64,000 nucleotides of DNA from positions 79,132 through 143,131 of the forward strand of contig JAQWPL010000012.1 of NCBI GenBank assembly GCA_029245395.1. The letters are read 5' to 3'. A program made the position numbers and the translations under genes. The notes below the pieces were generated by a model that searched no databases, had not been told where the DNA came from, and worked only from the letters and a program-made list of their open reading frames with translations. This document shows positions 1-9,712 of this stretch, one piece after another. The number at the start of each line of letters is the position of its first letter. Within the stretch, counting starts at the first letter, position 1. Source of the DNA: Gammaproteobacteria bacterium (lineage in GTDB: Bacteria > Pseudomonadota > Gammaproteobacteria > Pseudomonadales > Pseudohongiellaceae).

Positions 1-63
1 ACACCCTCTGTTCGCGGCATGATTAACAAAGTGTCCCATATGGTGGAAGTGGCTGAAGCGTAA
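1..63 (+). CDS. rpmD: 50S ribosomal protein L30, C-terminal end (partial)
   Basis: The first 20 codons of the window encode the tail of L30, with the familiar TPSVRGMINKV segment followed by an acidic end and a TAA stop. The start lies outside the window. L30 is a small large-subunit protein, and its place directly before rplO is the standard spc-operon order in gammaproteobacteria. Recognition rests on the conserved C-terminal motif and on synteny. Confidence 0.93.
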   Translation, partial: TPSVRGMINKVSHMVEVAEA

Positions 64-114
64 GCACTTTTTATAAACAGCAAATAAAATAGAATTTAAG
101 TAAAAGTGAAAACC

Positions 115-708
115 ATGCAATTAAATACATTGGCTCCAGTACCTGGTTCTGTTCAGGAAAAGAAACGTGTTGGTCGTGGTATCGGCAGTGGATTCGGTAA
201 AACCTGTGGCCGCGGTCATAAGGGTCAGAAATCCCGTTCTGGCGGTAATGTGCGACCCGGGTTTGAAGGTGGTCAAATGCCCCTGCAAAAGCGAGTGCCT
301 AAATTCGGCTTTTATTCGCGCATAGGCAGCACCACATCTGAAGTTCGTACCAGCGAACTGAACAAGGTCGAAGATGGAATTATCAACCTTGTAAGCCTGG
401 AAAAAGCGAATGTAATTGATCGCAATACCAAACGGGTAAAAATCATGCTTTCAGGGGATGTCACCAAGGCAGTCACAGTTGAAGGGCTTGGTGTGACCAA
501 GGGCGCAAAAGCGGCAATAGAAGCAGCAGGCGGCAAAATAATAGAAGCCGAAGTTCCAACGCCGGGCAAAAAGACCAAGAAAAAAGCAGCGGAAAAGACT
601 GAAAGTAAGCCCGCTAAAAAAGCAGCTCCTAAAGTTAAAGAAGCTGCCAAGGAAGAAGTTACCAAAGACGAAGTACCGGCAGAAGACAGTGAAAACAACG
701 AAAATTAA
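115..708 (+). CDS. rplO: 50S ribosomal protein L15 with extended acidic/basic tail
   Basis: L15 is a late-assembling large-subunit protein that binds 23S rRNA. The glycine/arginine-rich N-terminal half ([19 protein letters not shown]) and the [12 protein letters not shown] segment are typical. I place the start at the ATG at 115 because [12 protein letters not shown] matches the family N-terminus; an in-frame GTG nine bases upstream (106) is possible. The protein is 197 aa, about 50 longer than the usual 144-150. The extra C-terminal tail (from about residue 150) is almost entirely Lys, Ala and Glu with Pro, like a disordered charged extension. It lies between rpmD and secY in the spc operon. 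Confidence 0.96.
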   Translation: MQLNTLAPVPGSVQEKKRVGRGIGSGFGKTCGRGHKGQKSRSGGNVRPGFEGGQMPLQKRVPKFGFYSRIGSTTSEVRTSELNKVEDGIINLVSLEKANVIDRNTKRVKIMLSGDVTKAVTVEGLGVTKGAKAAIEAAGGKIIEAEVPTPGKKTKKKAAEKTESKPAKKAAPKVKEAAKEEVTKDEVPAEDSENNEN

Positions 709-725
709 TTCGTAAAGATACGATT

Positions 726-2036
726 ATGGCGACACCAGGAATGAAACCGGGTAAAGGCGATGGTCTGGCTGAATTAAAAGCTAGGCTTTTCTTCGTCCTG
801 TTCGCTATTTTTGTTTATCGTATTGGTACTCATATTCCGGTACCAGGCATCAACCCGGATCAGTTGCAGGCTCTTTTTAACCAAAACCAGGGAACATTCC
901 TGGGGTTGTTCAATGCATTTTCCGGCGGTGCTATTGAGCGCATGAGTATTCTTGCGCTTGGGGTCATACCTTATATTACGTCGTCCATTATTATGAACCT
1001 TCTCACCGCTACGACTCCCAAACTCGAGCAACTGAAAAAAGAAGGTGAATCAGGTCGTCGCAAAATCAGTCAGTACACCCGTTATGGAGCACTGCTCTTT
1101 GCATCCGTCCAGGCGGTTGCAATTACCACAGGTCTTTTGGCACCAATTGCATTTAACCCGAATTTCAGCTTTTTCTTTACAGCATTCGTATCTCTGGTTA
1201 CTGGCGCTATGTTCATGATGTGGCTGGGTGAGCAAATTACAGAACGCGGTGTTGGTAACGGAATATCTCTGTTAATTTTTGCCGGGATCGTCGCTGGATT
1301 ACCTTCAGCTATCGGCCAGTCTCTGGAGCAGGCCGCTGAAGGCCAGATCCAGCCATTGGCATTATTTGTTGTCGCCGTTCTAGCGGCTGTGGTTATTGGT
1401 GTTGTCGTCTTTGTAGAACGGGCGCAACGCAGAATTACTGTAAATTATGCACCTCGTCAGCAAGGGAAAAAAATGTATCAGGGCCAGTCCAGTCATTTAC
1501 CCCTGAAATTGAATATGGCTGGTGTGATACCTGCGATTTTTGCCAGTAGCTTTTTGTTATTTCCAGCGTCCCTGGGCCAATGGTTTGGCCAGAACGAAGG
1601 TATGCAATGGATGGCAGACCTTGCTTTGATTCTGGGGCCAGGCCAACCGCTTTACGTATTGGTATTTGCAGCTTTGATTATTGCTTTCTGCTTTTTTTAC
1701 ACCTCACTGCAATTTAATCCTAGAGATATTGCTGACAACCTGAAGCGATCAGGAGCATTTATACCTGGAATTCGTCCCGGTGAGCAGACAGCAAACTACG
1801 TGGATAGTGTGATGACTCGCCTTACCATGTTCGGCGCAATTTACATCACTCTGATTTGTTTGCTGCCACAGTTTTTACAAGTAGGGGCTGGTGTGCCATT
1901 TCAACTGGGCGGGACTTCCCTGTTGATCGTAGTGGTTGTTTGCATGGATTTCATGTCACAGATTCAGTCTCATCTGATGTCCCATCAGTACGAATCATTG
2001 ATGAAGAAATCTAACATCGGTTCGTTCAAGCGCTAA
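726..2036 (+). CDS. secY: Protein translocase subunit SecY
   Basis: SecY is the channel-forming subunit of the SecYEG translocon in the inner membrane. The 436 aa length matches the family. Ten hydrophobic segments can be followed. The first begins near residue 20 ([22 protein letters not shown]), and the plug/second helix region [20 protein letters not shown] is conserved. The cytoplasmic loop [19 protein letters not shown] and the GLPSAIG and SFYTSLQF-like regions are also typical. It begins 17 bases after the rplO stop, consistent with translational coupling in the spc operon. Confidence 0.97.
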   Translation: MATPGMKPGKGDGLAELKARLFFVLFAIFVYRIGTHIPVPGINPDQLQALFNQNQGTFLGLFNAFSGGAIERMSILALGVIPYITSSIIMNLLTATTPKLEQLKKEGESGRRKISQYTRYGALLFASVQAVAITTGLLAPIAFNPNFSFFFTAFVSLVTGAMFMMWLGEQITERGVGNGISLLIFAGIVAGLPSAIGQSLEQAAEGQIQPLALFVVAVLAAVVIGVVVFVERAQRRITVNYAPRQQGKKMYQGQSSHLPLKLNMAGVIPAIFASSFLLFPASLGQWFGQNEGMQWMADLALILGPGQPLYVLVFAALIIAFCFFYTSLQFNPRDIADNLKRSGAFIPGIRPGEQTANYVDSVMTRLTMFGAIYITLICLLPQFLQVGAGVPFQLGGTSLLIVVVVCMDFMSQIQSHLMSHQYESLMKKSNIGSFKR

Positions 2037-2066
2037 AAACGAATTGGACAAGTATTGGAGTAAATT

Positions 2067-2180
2067 ATGAAAGTTAGAGCGTCAGTTAAAAAAATATGCC
2101 GCAACTGCAAAATTATCAAGCGGGGCGGAGTGTTAAGAGTTATATGCAAAGAACCCCGTCACAAGCAGAGGCAGGGGTAG
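2067..2180 (+). CDS. rpmJ: 50S ribosomal protein L36
   Basis: A 37-aa basic protein begins [15 protein letters not shown] and ends HKQRQG, the zinc-ribbon type of L36. The zinc ligands are Cys11, Cys14, Cys27 and His32. A GGAG Shine-Dalgarno lies just upstream (about 2057-2060). Position after secY and before rpsM is the usual order in gammaproteobacteria. The 182 bases after it, up to rpsM, hold no further gene that I can see. Confidence 0.96.
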   Translation: MKVRASVKKICRNCKIIKRGGVLRVICKEPRHKQRQG

Positions 2181-2362
2181 TTGAGGATCGATGTGACTGC
2201 TTTTTGGTTGATTTCCAGGGATGCTGACGCTAAGCTAGCGCGCCTTTTCGGACAGCCAGATGCTGATCAGAATTTTAGCATTTAGAAAATGTAAGTAGTT
2301 TAAAAGATAACCAGAGCAATACAGCGAAAGCTGAAAAGTAAAAAGATAATTGGAGTTAACCT

Positions 2363-2719
2363 ATGGCCCGTATTGCCGGAGTCAACATACCAGACAATAA
2401 GCATATCGCTATTTCGTTGCGCTATGTATATGGGATTGGAGCCACTATTGCAGATTCACTGTGTGAATCCACTGGTATTGATCGATCCACTAAAGTCAGT
2501 GATCTCAGTGAAGAACAGCTTGATTCGATTCGTAATGAGATCAACAAACTGACTGTTGAAGGTGATCTGCGCCGTGAAATTAGTATGAACATCAAGCGAT
2601 TGATGGACCTGGGAACTTACCGTGGTATTCGTCATCGCCGTAGTTTGCCGGTAAACGGACAAAGAACCAAAACTAATGCAAGGACTCGTAAAGGTCCTCG
2701 CAAGCCTATAAGAAAATAG
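2363..2719 (+). CDS. rpsM: 30S ribosomal protein S13
   Basis: S13 sits in the head of the small subunit and contacts the P-site tRNA and the intersubunit bridge. The 118-aa product starts [14 protein letters not shown] and ends with the basic tail [12 protein letters not shown], both characteristic. The helix-hairpin-helix region [17 protein letters not shown] and the [19 protein letters not shown] stretch are present. It is the first gene of the alpha-operon block (rpsM-rpsK-rpsD-rpoA-rplQ). Confidence 0.97.
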   Translation: MARIAGVNIPDNKHIAISLRYVYGIGATIADSLCESTGIDRSTKVSDLSEEQLDSIRNEINKLTVEGDLRREISMNIKRLMDLGTYRGIRHRRSLPVNGQRTKTNARTRKGPRKPIRK

Positions 2720-2805
2720 GTAAAGGGCGAGAATTAAGACTAAGGTCGAACGAAGTTCGTTCTTAAGTAATAAAGACAGCGTTTAAAAATACAGGTAATA
2801 ACTTA

Positions 2806-3195
2806 ATGGCAAATCCTACAACAGGTCGTAAAAAAGCAAGAGTAGCCGTCAGTGATGGCGTGGCTCATATTCATGCGTCCTTTAACAACACCATTATTAC
2901 CATCACTGACCGACAGGGTAATGCCCTGGCCTGGGCTACCTCTGGTGGTTCCGGCTTCCGTGGTTCAAGAAAAAGCACACCATTTGCTGCGCAGGTCGCT
3001 GCAGAGCGTGCTGGTAATGCAGCGATTGAGGGTTATAGCCTGAAAAATATTGATGTCAGGGTAAATGGTCCAGGACCAGGCCGTGAATCTGCTGTAAGGG
3101 CTTTAAACTCCTGTGGTCTAACAATCAGTAATATTACGGATGTTACGCCTATTCCGCATAACGGATGTAGACCCCCGAAACGTCGCAGAGTGTAA
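2806..3195 (+). CDS. rpsK: 30S ribosomal protein S11
   Basis: S11 lies in the platform of the small subunit near the mRNA exit. The 129-aa product has the conserved [21 protein letters not shown] strand region (residues about 19-39), the [13 protein letters not shown] segment, and the C-terminal [18 protein letters not shown]. Length and sequence are ordinary for the family. It follows rpsM and precedes rpsD in the alpha operon. Confidence 0.97.
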   Translation: MANPTTGRKKARVAVSDGVAHIHASFNNTIITITDRQGNALAWATSGGSGFRGSRKSTPFAAQVAAERAGNAAIEGYSLKNIDVRVNGPGPGRESAVRALNSCGLTISNITDVTPIPHNGCRPPKRRRV

Positions 3196-3258
3196 TAAAA
3201 AGTTTAATAAAAAGTTTAATTATAAATTTTAAAGATTAAAGAAACTGGAAACCAGGTT

Positions 3259-3879
3259 ATGGCTCGATATATTGGCCCCAAGTGTAAATTATCCAGAAGG
3301 GAAGGTACTGATCTTTTCCTGAAAAGTGGCGTGCGCGCTCTTGATGATAAATGTAAAGCGGAAACAATTCCCGGACAGCATGGCAATCGCCGTTCGCGCT
3401 TGTCTGATTATGGTGTACAGCTGCGTGAAAAGCAGAAAGTGCGTCGTATGTATGGCGTTCTGGAAAAACAGTTCCGGAACTACTATAAGGAAGCAGCCAG
3501 GCTGAAAGGTGCAACGGGTGAAAACCTTCTGCAACTGCTTGAATCCAGATTAGACAACGTGGTTTATCGTATTGGATTTGGTTCTACTCGTGCTGAAGCG
3601 AGACAGTTGGTTTCCCATAAAGCTATTAAAGTAAACGACCAGACAGTAAACATTGCTTCATACCAGGTCAGTGAAGGTGATGTCGTTTCCATTCGTCAAA
3701 AATCCAAAGAGCAACTGCGTATCAAATCCGCACTTGATCAGGCTGCTTCACGCGCTCCTGTTGAATGGATTGATGTAAATGTGGACAAGCTGGAAGGTGT
3801 TTTCAAGAACAAACCGGATCGAACCGAATTGTCATCCGAAATTAACGAAAGCTTGATTGTAGAGCTTTACTCGAAATAA
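3259..3879 (+). CDS. rpsD: 30S ribosomal protein S4
   Basis: S4 is a primary 16S rRNA-binding protein that nucleates assembly. In many proteobacteria it also represses the alpha operon by binding its leader RNA. The 206-aa product begins [19 protein letters not shown] and contains the S4 RNA-binding domain at about residues 94-160 ([30 protein letters not shown]). It lacks the N-terminal Cys cluster of zinc-type S4. A GGAAACCAGG stretch precedes the ATG. Confidence 0.97.
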   Translation: MARYIGPKCKLSRREGTDLFLKSGVRALDDKCKAETIPGQHGNRRSRLSDYGVQLREKQKVRRMYGVLEKQFRNYYKEAARLKGATGENLLQLLESRLDNVVYRIGFGSTRAEARQLVSHKAIKVNDQTVNIASYQVSEGDVVSIRQKSKEQLRIKSALDQAASRAPVEWIDVNVDKLEGVFKNKPDRTELSSEINESLIVELYSK

Positions 3880-3912
3880 CGTTCAGTCATTACCAGGTCT
3901 GAGAGGATATCC

Positions 3913-4911
3913 ATGCAAATATCGTTAACCGATTTTCTGACACCTCAAATTATTCAAGTAGAAGAATTTGATAAATGTCATTCAAAAGTAGTACTGGAGC
4001 CGCTGGAAAGGGGCTTTGGACATACACTAGGCAATGCCCTGCGCAGAATTCTCCTTTCTTCTATGCCAGGATGTGCTGTAGAGGAAGTGGAGATTGATGG
4101 TGTTGTTCACGAGTACAGCACTATCGAAGGCGTTCAGGAAGATGTTATTGAAATCATCCTTAACCTGAAGGGACTGGCTGTCATACTCAACGGTAAGGAT
4201 GAAGTTGTTCTGAACCTGAGTAAAAGCGGCAAAGGTCCTGTAATAGCAGGCGACATTACGCTTGAGCAGGATGTTGAGATTGTGAATCCAGAGCACTTGA
4301 TTTGTAACCTTAATGAAAATGGCTCAATCAACATGCACATCAGGATTGGTGTTGGTCGTGGCTATGTGCCAGTTGATGCCAGGCTTGATTCTGAAGAGGA
4401 AACCCGCTCAGTGGGTAAATTAATGCTGGATGCTTCCTATACACCAGTTAACAGGATTAGTTACTCTGTGGAAAACGCCCGTGTTGAACAGCGTACTGAC
4501 CTGGATAAGCTGATCCTTGAACTTGAAACCAATGGCACTATAGATCCGGAAGAAGCTATTCGTCAGGCGGCAACTATTATGCAGTATCAAATGAACGTAT
4601 TTGTAGACCTGCAAAATGATGCAATCAAAGAGCCTGAAGAGCAGGAAGACAAGATTGACCCAATACTGCTACGTCCGGTGGATGATCTAGAGTTAACAGT
4701 TCGGTCAGCTAACTGTCTGAAAGCAGAAAATATTTACTACATTGGTGACCTGATCCAGCGCACCGAAGTGGAACTGCTTAAAACGCCAAACCTAGGCAAG
4801 AAGTCACTGACTGAAATCAAGGATGTACTTGCGTCCAAAGGTTTGTCACTTGGTTTACGGCTAGAAAACTGGCCTCCGTCATCACTAAAAGGTGATGAAA
4901 GAGTAGTTTAG
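3913..4911 (+). CDS. rpoA: DNA-directed RNA polymerase subunit alpha
   Basis: The alpha subunit dimerises to start RNA polymerase assembly, and its C-terminal domain contacts UP elements and activators. The 332-aa product has the N-terminal domain with [26 protein letters not shown] (residues about 29-54) and a linker near residues 235-250. The C-terminal domain has the helix-hairpin-helix [13 protein letters not shown] and [27 protein letters not shown]. It is preceded by a GAGAGGAT Shine-Dalgarno. Confidence 0.97.
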   Translation: MQISLTDFLTPQIIQVEEFDKCHSKVVLEPLERGFGHTLGNALRRILLSSMPGCAVEEVEIDGVVHEYSTIEGVQEDVIEIILNLKGLAVILNGKDEVVLNLSKSGKGPVIAGDITLEQDVEIVNPEHLICNLNENGSINMHIRIGVGRGYVPVDARLDSEEETRSVGKLMLDASYTPVNRISYSVENARVEQRTDLDKLILELETNGTIDPEEAIRQAATIMQYQMNVFVDLQNDAIKEPEEQEDKIDPILLRPVDDLELTVRSANCLKAENIYYIGDLIQRTEVELLKTPNLGKKSLTEIKDVLASKGLSLGLRLENWPPSSLKGDERVV

Positions 4912-4992
4912 GAGCTATTACTCCTAAGAGAAGCAAGAAAGAATAAAGAAAGAAAAAATTAATATAGATTTAGTTTTTAATAGGTAATTATC

Positions 4993-5388
4993 ATGCGTCA
5001 CCGTCATTCTGGACGTCAACTGAACAGGAACGCCAGTCATCGTAAAGCGATGTTTCGCAACATGACTTCTTCCCTGGTTGAACATGAAATCATCAAGACT
5101 ACTTTGGCGAAAGCCAAGGAGTTGCGTGGATACGCCGAGCCTCTAATCACACTGTCCAAGAATGACAGTGTGGCGAATCGCAGGCTGGCATTTGACCGTC
5201 TCCGTAACAAGGAAACAGTAGGGAAATTGTTTACCGAACTGGGGCCACGTTACACAGAGCGTCCAGGTGGGTATCTCCGAATTATCAAATGCGGCTTGCG
5301 CACCGTAGACAAAGCACCGATGGCCTATGTGGAACTGGTTGATCGTCCTGAGGAAGATTTCGATTACGATTATGTCGAAGAAGCATAA
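4993..5388 (+). CDS. rplQ: 50S ribosomal protein L17
   Basis: L17 is a large-subunit protein near the exit tunnel. The 131-aa product begins [24 protein letters not shown], which is diagnostic. It has [15 protein letters not shown] in the middle and a short acidic tail ([12 protein letters not shown]). It is the last gene of the alpha operon and is followed by a strong hairpin terminator. Confidence 0.97.
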   Translation: MRHRHSGRQLNRNASHRKAMFRNMTSSLVEHEIIKTTLAKAKELRGYAEPLITLSKNDSVANRRLAFDRLRNKETVGKLFTELGPRYTERPGGYLRIIKCGLRTVDKAPMAYVELVDRPEEDFDYDYVEEA

Positions 5389-5404
5389 TCATTAACATGC
5401 ATTT

Positions 5405-5433
5405 AAAAAAAGCCGTGTTCACGGCTTTTTTTA
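5405..5433 (+). terminator. Rho-independent terminator of the alpha operon
   Basis: A six-base-pair GCCGTG/CACGGC stem with a two-base loop is flanked by an A-run and followed by seven T residues. It lies 16 bases after the rplQ stop. The A-run upstream would extend the stem and make it partly bidirectional, but no convergent gene follows. Confidence 0.93.
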
Positions 5434-5475
5434 TACTCCAATTTTACCCAATCAAAATATAGTCGAGAGAAAACC

Positions 5476-6654
5476 ATGATCAATTCCTTTCATCCTCCCA
5501 AGCGAATTTTAATGGGACCAGGTCCTTCAGATGTTAACCCCAGGGTTACTGCTGCTATGGGCGCACCCACTATTGGTCATCTGGACCCTGCGTTTGTCGG
5601 ACTAATGGATGAGATCAAGGAATTACTGCAATACGCATTCCAGACCAGCAACCAACTGACAATTCCTGTTTCGGCGCCTGGTTCCGCTGGTATGGAGAGC
5701 TGTTTTGTTAATCTTTTGGAACCCGGTGACAAAGTGGTCGTTTGCCAAAATGGCGTCTTTGGTGGCCGTATGAAAGAGAATGTGGAACGCTGTGGCGCGA
5801 CCGCAATTATGGTCGAAGACGAATGGGGTAAGCCGATTGACCCGAACAAAGTGGAAGAGGCTTTGAAGGCAAATCCTGATGCCAAAATGTTGGCTACAGT
5901 CCATGCAGAGACTTCTACTGGTGCTCGCAGTGATGTAAAAACTCTGACGGCACTGGCCCATGATCATGACTGCCTGTCCCTTGTGGACAGTGTAACCGGG
6001 CTGGGCGGCATTGAACTGGACGTGGATGGTTGGGGTATTGATGCCATTTATTCAGGCACACAGAAATGCCTGTCCTGTCCTCCTGGAATTTCGCCTGTAA
6101 GTTTTGGTGAAAGGGCAGTTGAGGTAATCAGTAACCGCAAGACCAAAGTTCAAAGCTGGTTTCTGGATATGAACCTGGTCATGGGCTACTGGGATGGCTC
6201 GGGCGGCAGAACCTATCACCACACAGCGCCAGTAAACAGTATGTATGGACTCCACGAATCACTGGTCATGCTGAAAGAAGAAGGGTTGGAAAATGCCTGG
6301 GCGCGTCATGCCTTGAATCACAAAGCATTTGCTGCAGGTGTTGAAGCCATGGGCCTCAGTTTTGTGGTGGAGGTTGATTATAGACTGCCCCAACTGAATT
6401 CAGTCACAATCCCGGAAGGGGTGGAAGAGGCCAAGGTACGGGCCGCTCTGCTAAATGACTATAACCTGGAAATCGGTGCAGGTTTGGGCGCTTTGGCCGG
6501 CAAGGTTTGGCGTATCGGCCTGATGGGAGAAAGTAGCTGTAAAACCAATGTGCTGCTTTGCCTGGGTGCGCTGGATGCCGTGTTGACCGATATGAGTGCG
6601 CCAATCAACAGCGGTAAGGCGGTTTCTGCGGCACAGGCTATTTACAGCGCTTAA
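5476..6654 (+). CDS. Class V aminotransferase, alanine/serine-glyoxylate type
   Basis: The 392-aa product belongs to the PLP-dependent fold type I class V aminotransferases, in the alanine-glyoxylate/serine-glyoxylate group. It probably transfers an amino group from serine or alanine to glyoxylate. The N-terminal MGPGPSDVNPRV segment is a family hallmark. The ETSTGA and SLVDSVTGLGG motifs bind the cofactor, and the PLP lysine is K197 in YSGTQKCLS. A substrate-binding Arg lies in KVWRIGLMG near residue 347. It stands alone after the alpha-operon terminator; a palindromic repeat follows its stop, and a FAH-family gene comes next. Whether the donor is serine, alanine or another amino acid cannot be told from the sequence. 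Confidence 0.9.
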   Translation: MINSFHPPKRILMGPGPSDVNPRVTAAMGAPTIGHLDPAFVGLMDEIKELLQYAFQTSNQLTIPVSAPGSAGMESCFVNLLEPGDKVVVCQNGVFGGRMKENVERCGATAIMVEDEWGKPIDPNKVEEALKANPDAKMLATVHAETSTGARSDVKTLTALAHDHDCLSLVDSVTGLGGIELDVDGWGIDAIYSGTQKCLSCPPGISPVSFGERAVEVISNRKTKVQSWFLDMNLVMGYWDGSGGRTYHHTAPVNSMYGLHESLVMLKEEGLENAWARHALNHKAFAAGVEAMGLSFVVEVDYRLPQLNSVTIPEGVEEAKVRAALLNDYNLEIGAGLGALAGKVWRIGLMGESSCKTNVLLCLGALDAVLTDMSAPINSGKAVSAAQAIYSA

Positions 6655-6662
6655 TCTTTTTT

Positions 6663-6684
6663 AGGGCGCCCAGCCGTGCGTCCT
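6663..6684. repeat. GC-rich intergenic palindrome, copy 1 (imperfect)
   Basis: The block AGGGCGCCCAG followed by CCGTGCGTCCT sits just after the class V aminotransferase stop. It resembles the near-perfect palindrome at 7941-7960 and the copy at 41227-41254, with the shared core GCCGTGCG. It could fold into an imperfect hairpin and act as a transcript end, or be a REP-like element. Confidence 0.5.
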
Positions 6685-6760
6685 TTATCGAATACTTGAC
6701 ACCTTGCATTCGCAGGAGTGACACTTGATCCCCCTTAATTAAAGAAAAGGTTTGGGATCC

Positions 6761-7903
6761 ATGATATTTCCACAAATTAAAAAACTTTTTATATCTTCGC
6801 TTCTGATATTTGTATCAATAACACTGTATGCCCAATCAGCTAACGATATTCTGGCCCCGTTCAAAGTTGGCACCTTTGGTATAGATGACCGCCAGGTTGT
6901 TGGTCTTGTACTGCGCGACTCCCTGATCGTTGAACTGGATGCCGCCAACCAGGGTCTGGAGCAGGGTGGAGTAGTACCTGAAATCTCAATGCCAGCAAAT
7001 ATGATTGAGCTCATTGAACGCTATGAATATGGTCTTAAGCGCCGGCTTTATGAAATCGTTAATGACCTGGTGCTGAGTGGGCAGCTTGACAGCGATCGAC
7101 CAGCCTTTATTCATTCCCTGGAAGAAGTGGACACGCTTCCGCCTATTATGTATCCCGGCAAGATTATGAATGCCGCAGTGAATTTCTATACCCATGTGAA
7201 TGAAACCGGTACTCCCGAAGAAGTTGCCGCATCTCGCCGTGATCGACGAGAGAATCGTGGTGCGCCTTATCTGTTTTTAAAACCCACACGGGGTGCTGTG
7301 ATCGGAGATGGCGATTCAGTCATGTTGCCATCTGGCCGTAGCCAAATTGACTGGGAAGTGGAATTGGGCACCGTGATCGGCACAACTTCCAAGTATGTGT
7401 CAGCTGAAAATGCCCGGGATCATATTTTTGGTTTCATGGTGACTATGGACATCAGCGACCGAGGCGGCAGGCCGCCCGGTGGATTTCAGGGAGTGGACTG
7501 GTTTGTCGGTAAAGGCCATGACACCTTTGCTCCCATGGGACCCTGGATTGTACCGAAGGAATTTTATGGCGATCCCATGGAAATCCTGCGTCAGACATTG
7601 ACTGTCGGTGGAGAACAAATGCAGGAAGGCACAGCGGGTGACATGATCCATTCTCTCTACGAGTTGTTGGAATATGCTTCTTCCCTGGTGACCCTCTTTC
7701 CGGGTGATGTCCTGAATAATGGTACCTCCGGTGGTGTAGGCATGGGAACTGCTGTACGCGGAGAACAGCGCTTTCTCCAGTCAGGGGAAGTCATCGAGGC
7801 CAGCATCGACGGCATTGGCACTTTACGCGTCAATGTGGAAGCCGAAGCTGCCAGACCCCAGGGTACAGGAGCACAACTGCCAGCAGATGCCAGTTACCGG
7901 TAG
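6761..7903 (+). CDS. Exported fumarylacetoacetate hydrolase family protein
   Basis: The C-terminal two thirds is the FAH fold. It has KIMNAAVNFYTHV, YLFLKPTRGAVIGDGD, the metal-binding DWEVELGTVIG (acidic residues about 206-212), MVTMDISDRGG, GPWIVP and FPGDVLNNGTSGGVG. Members hydrolyse carbon-carbon bonds in acylpyruvates or decarboxylate, using a divalent metal. Unusually, the N-terminus is a clear Sec signal peptide (a basic start, then FISSLLIFVSITLYAQS), so the protein is probably periplasmic. I chose the ATG at 6761, which has an AAAGG motif ten bases upstream, over an in-frame TTG at 6752. The product is 380 aa. Its substrate is unknown, and a palindromic repeat follows. Confidence 0.85.
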   Translation: MIFPQIKKLFISSLLIFVSITLYAQSANDILAPFKVGTFGIDDRQVVGLVLRDSLIVELDAANQGLEQGGVVPEISMPANMIELIERYEYGLKRRLYEIVNDLVLSGQLDSDRPAFIHSLEEVDTLPPIMYPGKIMNAAVNFYTHVNETGTPEEVAASRRDRRENRGAPYLFLKPTRGAVIGDGDSVMLPSGRSQIDWEVELGTVIGTTSKYVSAENARDHIFGFMVTMDISDRGGRPPGGFQGVDWFVGKGHDTFAPMGPWIVPKEFYGDPMEILRQTLTVGGEQMQEGTAGDMIHSLYELLEYASSLVTLFPGDVLNNGTSGGVGMGTAVRGEQRFLQSGEVIEASIDGIGTLRVNVEAEAARPQGTGAQLPADASYR

Positions 7904-7940
7904 CTGTAATAACTTTTTATTGGTTTGGAATTTTAAATAA

Positions 7941-7960
7941 GGGCGTACGGCCGTGCGCCC
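7941..7960. repeat. GC-rich intergenic palindrome, copy 2 (near perfect)
   Basis: The 20-base block GGGCGTACGG/CCGTGCGCCC is a palindrome with one T/C mismatch that becomes a G-U pair in RNA. It lies between the convergent FAH gene (plus) and the pyrD-pyrK fusion (minus), 37 bases after the FAH stop. It could terminate transcription from both sides or be a dispersed REP-like unit. Confidence 0.65.
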
Positions 7961-7983
7961 ATTTCACAAGTAATTAAAATTTT

Positions 7984-9600
7984 CTAGCTCTCAACCAGAA
8001 ATGGACCATCCACACAGAGCCGGCGGCCATCAGTTGAATTGCAGGCGCCACAAATGCCAACGCCGCACTTGGTCATGTAATCAATTGCATTAAAAATCTG
8101 CTCATCCCGGCAAAATTCTTTTTGGACTGCTACAGCGGCATGCACCATGGGCTCCGGGCCGCAGTTGTAAAATACCAGGGTATCCAGTTCTGTTTGCTCC
8201 ATGCCGACCAGGCGTTGTCGGAGTAATTGCGTCACTACGCCATGATAGCCCTCACTGCCATCATCAGTCGCGATATGGGTTGGGGCAATGGCCTGGCATT
8301 CATCGATAAAATACAGGCGCTCTTTACTGCGCGCTCCAAAGAAGATCTCTGTATTGGGGAAATCCCTGGCGATCTGATAAACCGCAGCAAGCCCGGTGCC
8401 GCCGCTGACAGCCATAATTTTTGATCCTTTAGGTGGGGACACGGCAATACCATAAGGTCCGCGAACATAGGCTTCAGTTCCAGGCTCCAGGCTCATGAGG
8501 GCTTCGGTGAATTGACCCAGGTTAATGACAGCCAGGGTAAAAGGATCATCAGTAAGAGCAGAGAAGGGCTTTTCACCGAGACCAGGTATCCAGAGAAAAA
8601 TGAATTCGCCAGCTTTTACAGGTACTTTGCGATTAAAGGTGAGGATGCAAATGTCATCACAGATGCGGTGGTTACGCACCAGTGTAACGGGTGAGAAATC
8701 CATATCCACATCATAGCGGACCAGTGACTCAGCTTTGTTAGACCCTTCTTCCAGATCCTGACTCAGTACCCTGAAGTAGTCAGCGATTTCATCAGTGGTC
8801 ATACCAATAAGTGCGGAACCTATGCCAAATATAGTGGCACCTGCTTCTTCAATCATATGTACATTTTCAGCACTGGACACACCACCACAGGCGATAACAG
8901 GAATATCAAGGTGCTTGATCTGGTTCAGACATTCCAGAGCCCGGGGAAAAATGTCTTTGCCGGAAACACCACCAACTTCATTGCTCAACACAGGATGACC
9001 ATGCTGTGTTTTCTTTTCGGGGCCTGTTGTATTGATAGCGCAGAGGGCATCGGCTCCACCGGCTATAGCTGCTTCGGCTATTTCTGCAAAATTCGGTACA
9101 TTGGGTGTCAACTTGGGAATCACAGGCACATCCACTGCCGCTTTGACGGCTGCGGTAATTTCCCTGACCAGTTCCGGATCCTGGCCCATGGCCATGCCGA
9201 CTCCTTTGGCATGCGGGCAAGACAGGTTCAGTTCCAGGCCGTCGCCATGAGGTGCCAGTATTTTAGCCACCTCCACGTATTCTTCGACGCTGCTGCCAAA
9301 AATCGAAATCAGCAGGAATCGGTCTTTGGGAATTATCAGTTCAGCCATCATCTCTGCGGATTTCAACGCGCCAGGGTTGGTTAGGCCCACGGCATTGACG
9401 AAACAACCCGGTGCATACTGGGACAGGATGGGTTCACGATATCCCAGGCGTGGCTCCATACAAATGCTCTTGGTCGTCAGAACACCGACTTCGGGAATTT
9501 GGTCAAAAAAGCGTTGGATGATAGGAGCGGCACAAGTAACAATGCCGGAAGGGATGGTGAAGGGGCCGGAGAGGGATTTACCCAGGAATTCTGTCTTCAA
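7984..9600 (-). CDS. Dihydroorotate dehydrogenase 1B fused to PyrK-type electron-transfer subunit
   Basis: One 538-aa polypeptide joins two proteins that are usually separate. Residues 1-285 are a class 1B dihydroorotate dehydrogenase: an FMN-binding TIM barrel with ELNLSCPH, where Cys128 is the expected catalytic base, plus PKLTPN, AINTTG and ACGGVSSAENV. Residues 300-538 resemble PyrK: an FAD-binding barrel (VKAGEFIFLWIPG), an NAD-side segment (MAVSGGTGLAAVY), and a [2Fe-2S] site with Cys512, Cys517, Cys520 and Cys529. Known 1B enzymes are PyrD2-PyrK2 complexes that pass electrons from dihydroorotate to NAD. It is a single continuous frame. The neighbours are not pyrimidine genes, so another dihydro-substrate remains possible. 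It is divergent from padR. Confidence 0.88.
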   Translation of the reverse strand: MKTEFLGKSLSGPFTIPSGIVTCAAPIIQRFFDQIPEVGVLTTKSICMEPRLGYREPILSQYAPGCFVNAVGLTNPGALKSAEMMAELIIPKDRFLLISIFGSSVEEYVEVAKILAPHGDGLELNLSCPHAKGVGMAMGQDPELVREITAAVKAAVDVPVIPKLTPNVPNFAEIAEAAIAGGADALCAINTTGPEKKTQHGHPVLSNEVGGVSGKDIFPRALECLNQIKHLDIPVIACGGVSSAENVHMIEEAGATIFGIGSALIGMTTDEIADYFRVLSQDLEEGSNKAESLVRYDVDMDFSPVTLVRNHRICDDICILTFNRKVPVKAGEFIFLWIPGLGEKPFSALTDDPFTLAVINLGQFTEALMSLEPGTEAYVRGPYGIAVSPPKGSKIMAVSGGTGLAAVYQIARDFPNTEIFFGARSKERLYFIDECQAIAPTHIATDDGSEGYHGVVTQLLRQRLVGMEQTELDTLVFYNCGPEPMVHAAVAVQKEFCRDEQIFNAIDYMTKCGVGICGACNSTDGRRLCVDGPFLVES

Positions 9601-9712
9601 AATTTCAATTTCTTGTTAGCGCTGAATCGCGGGGGACATTTTAGCTTTCCTCAGCCCGGATTTCGAGCGCTATCCTTGTGTCTGTAATATTTAATTGCTG
9701 AAAGTCATGACT

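Noticed and set aside
8857..9384. 175-codon open frame opposite the pyrD-pyrK fusion
   Set aside because: It has no family similarity, signal or ribosome site, and lies fully inside a clear enzyme gene on the other strand.
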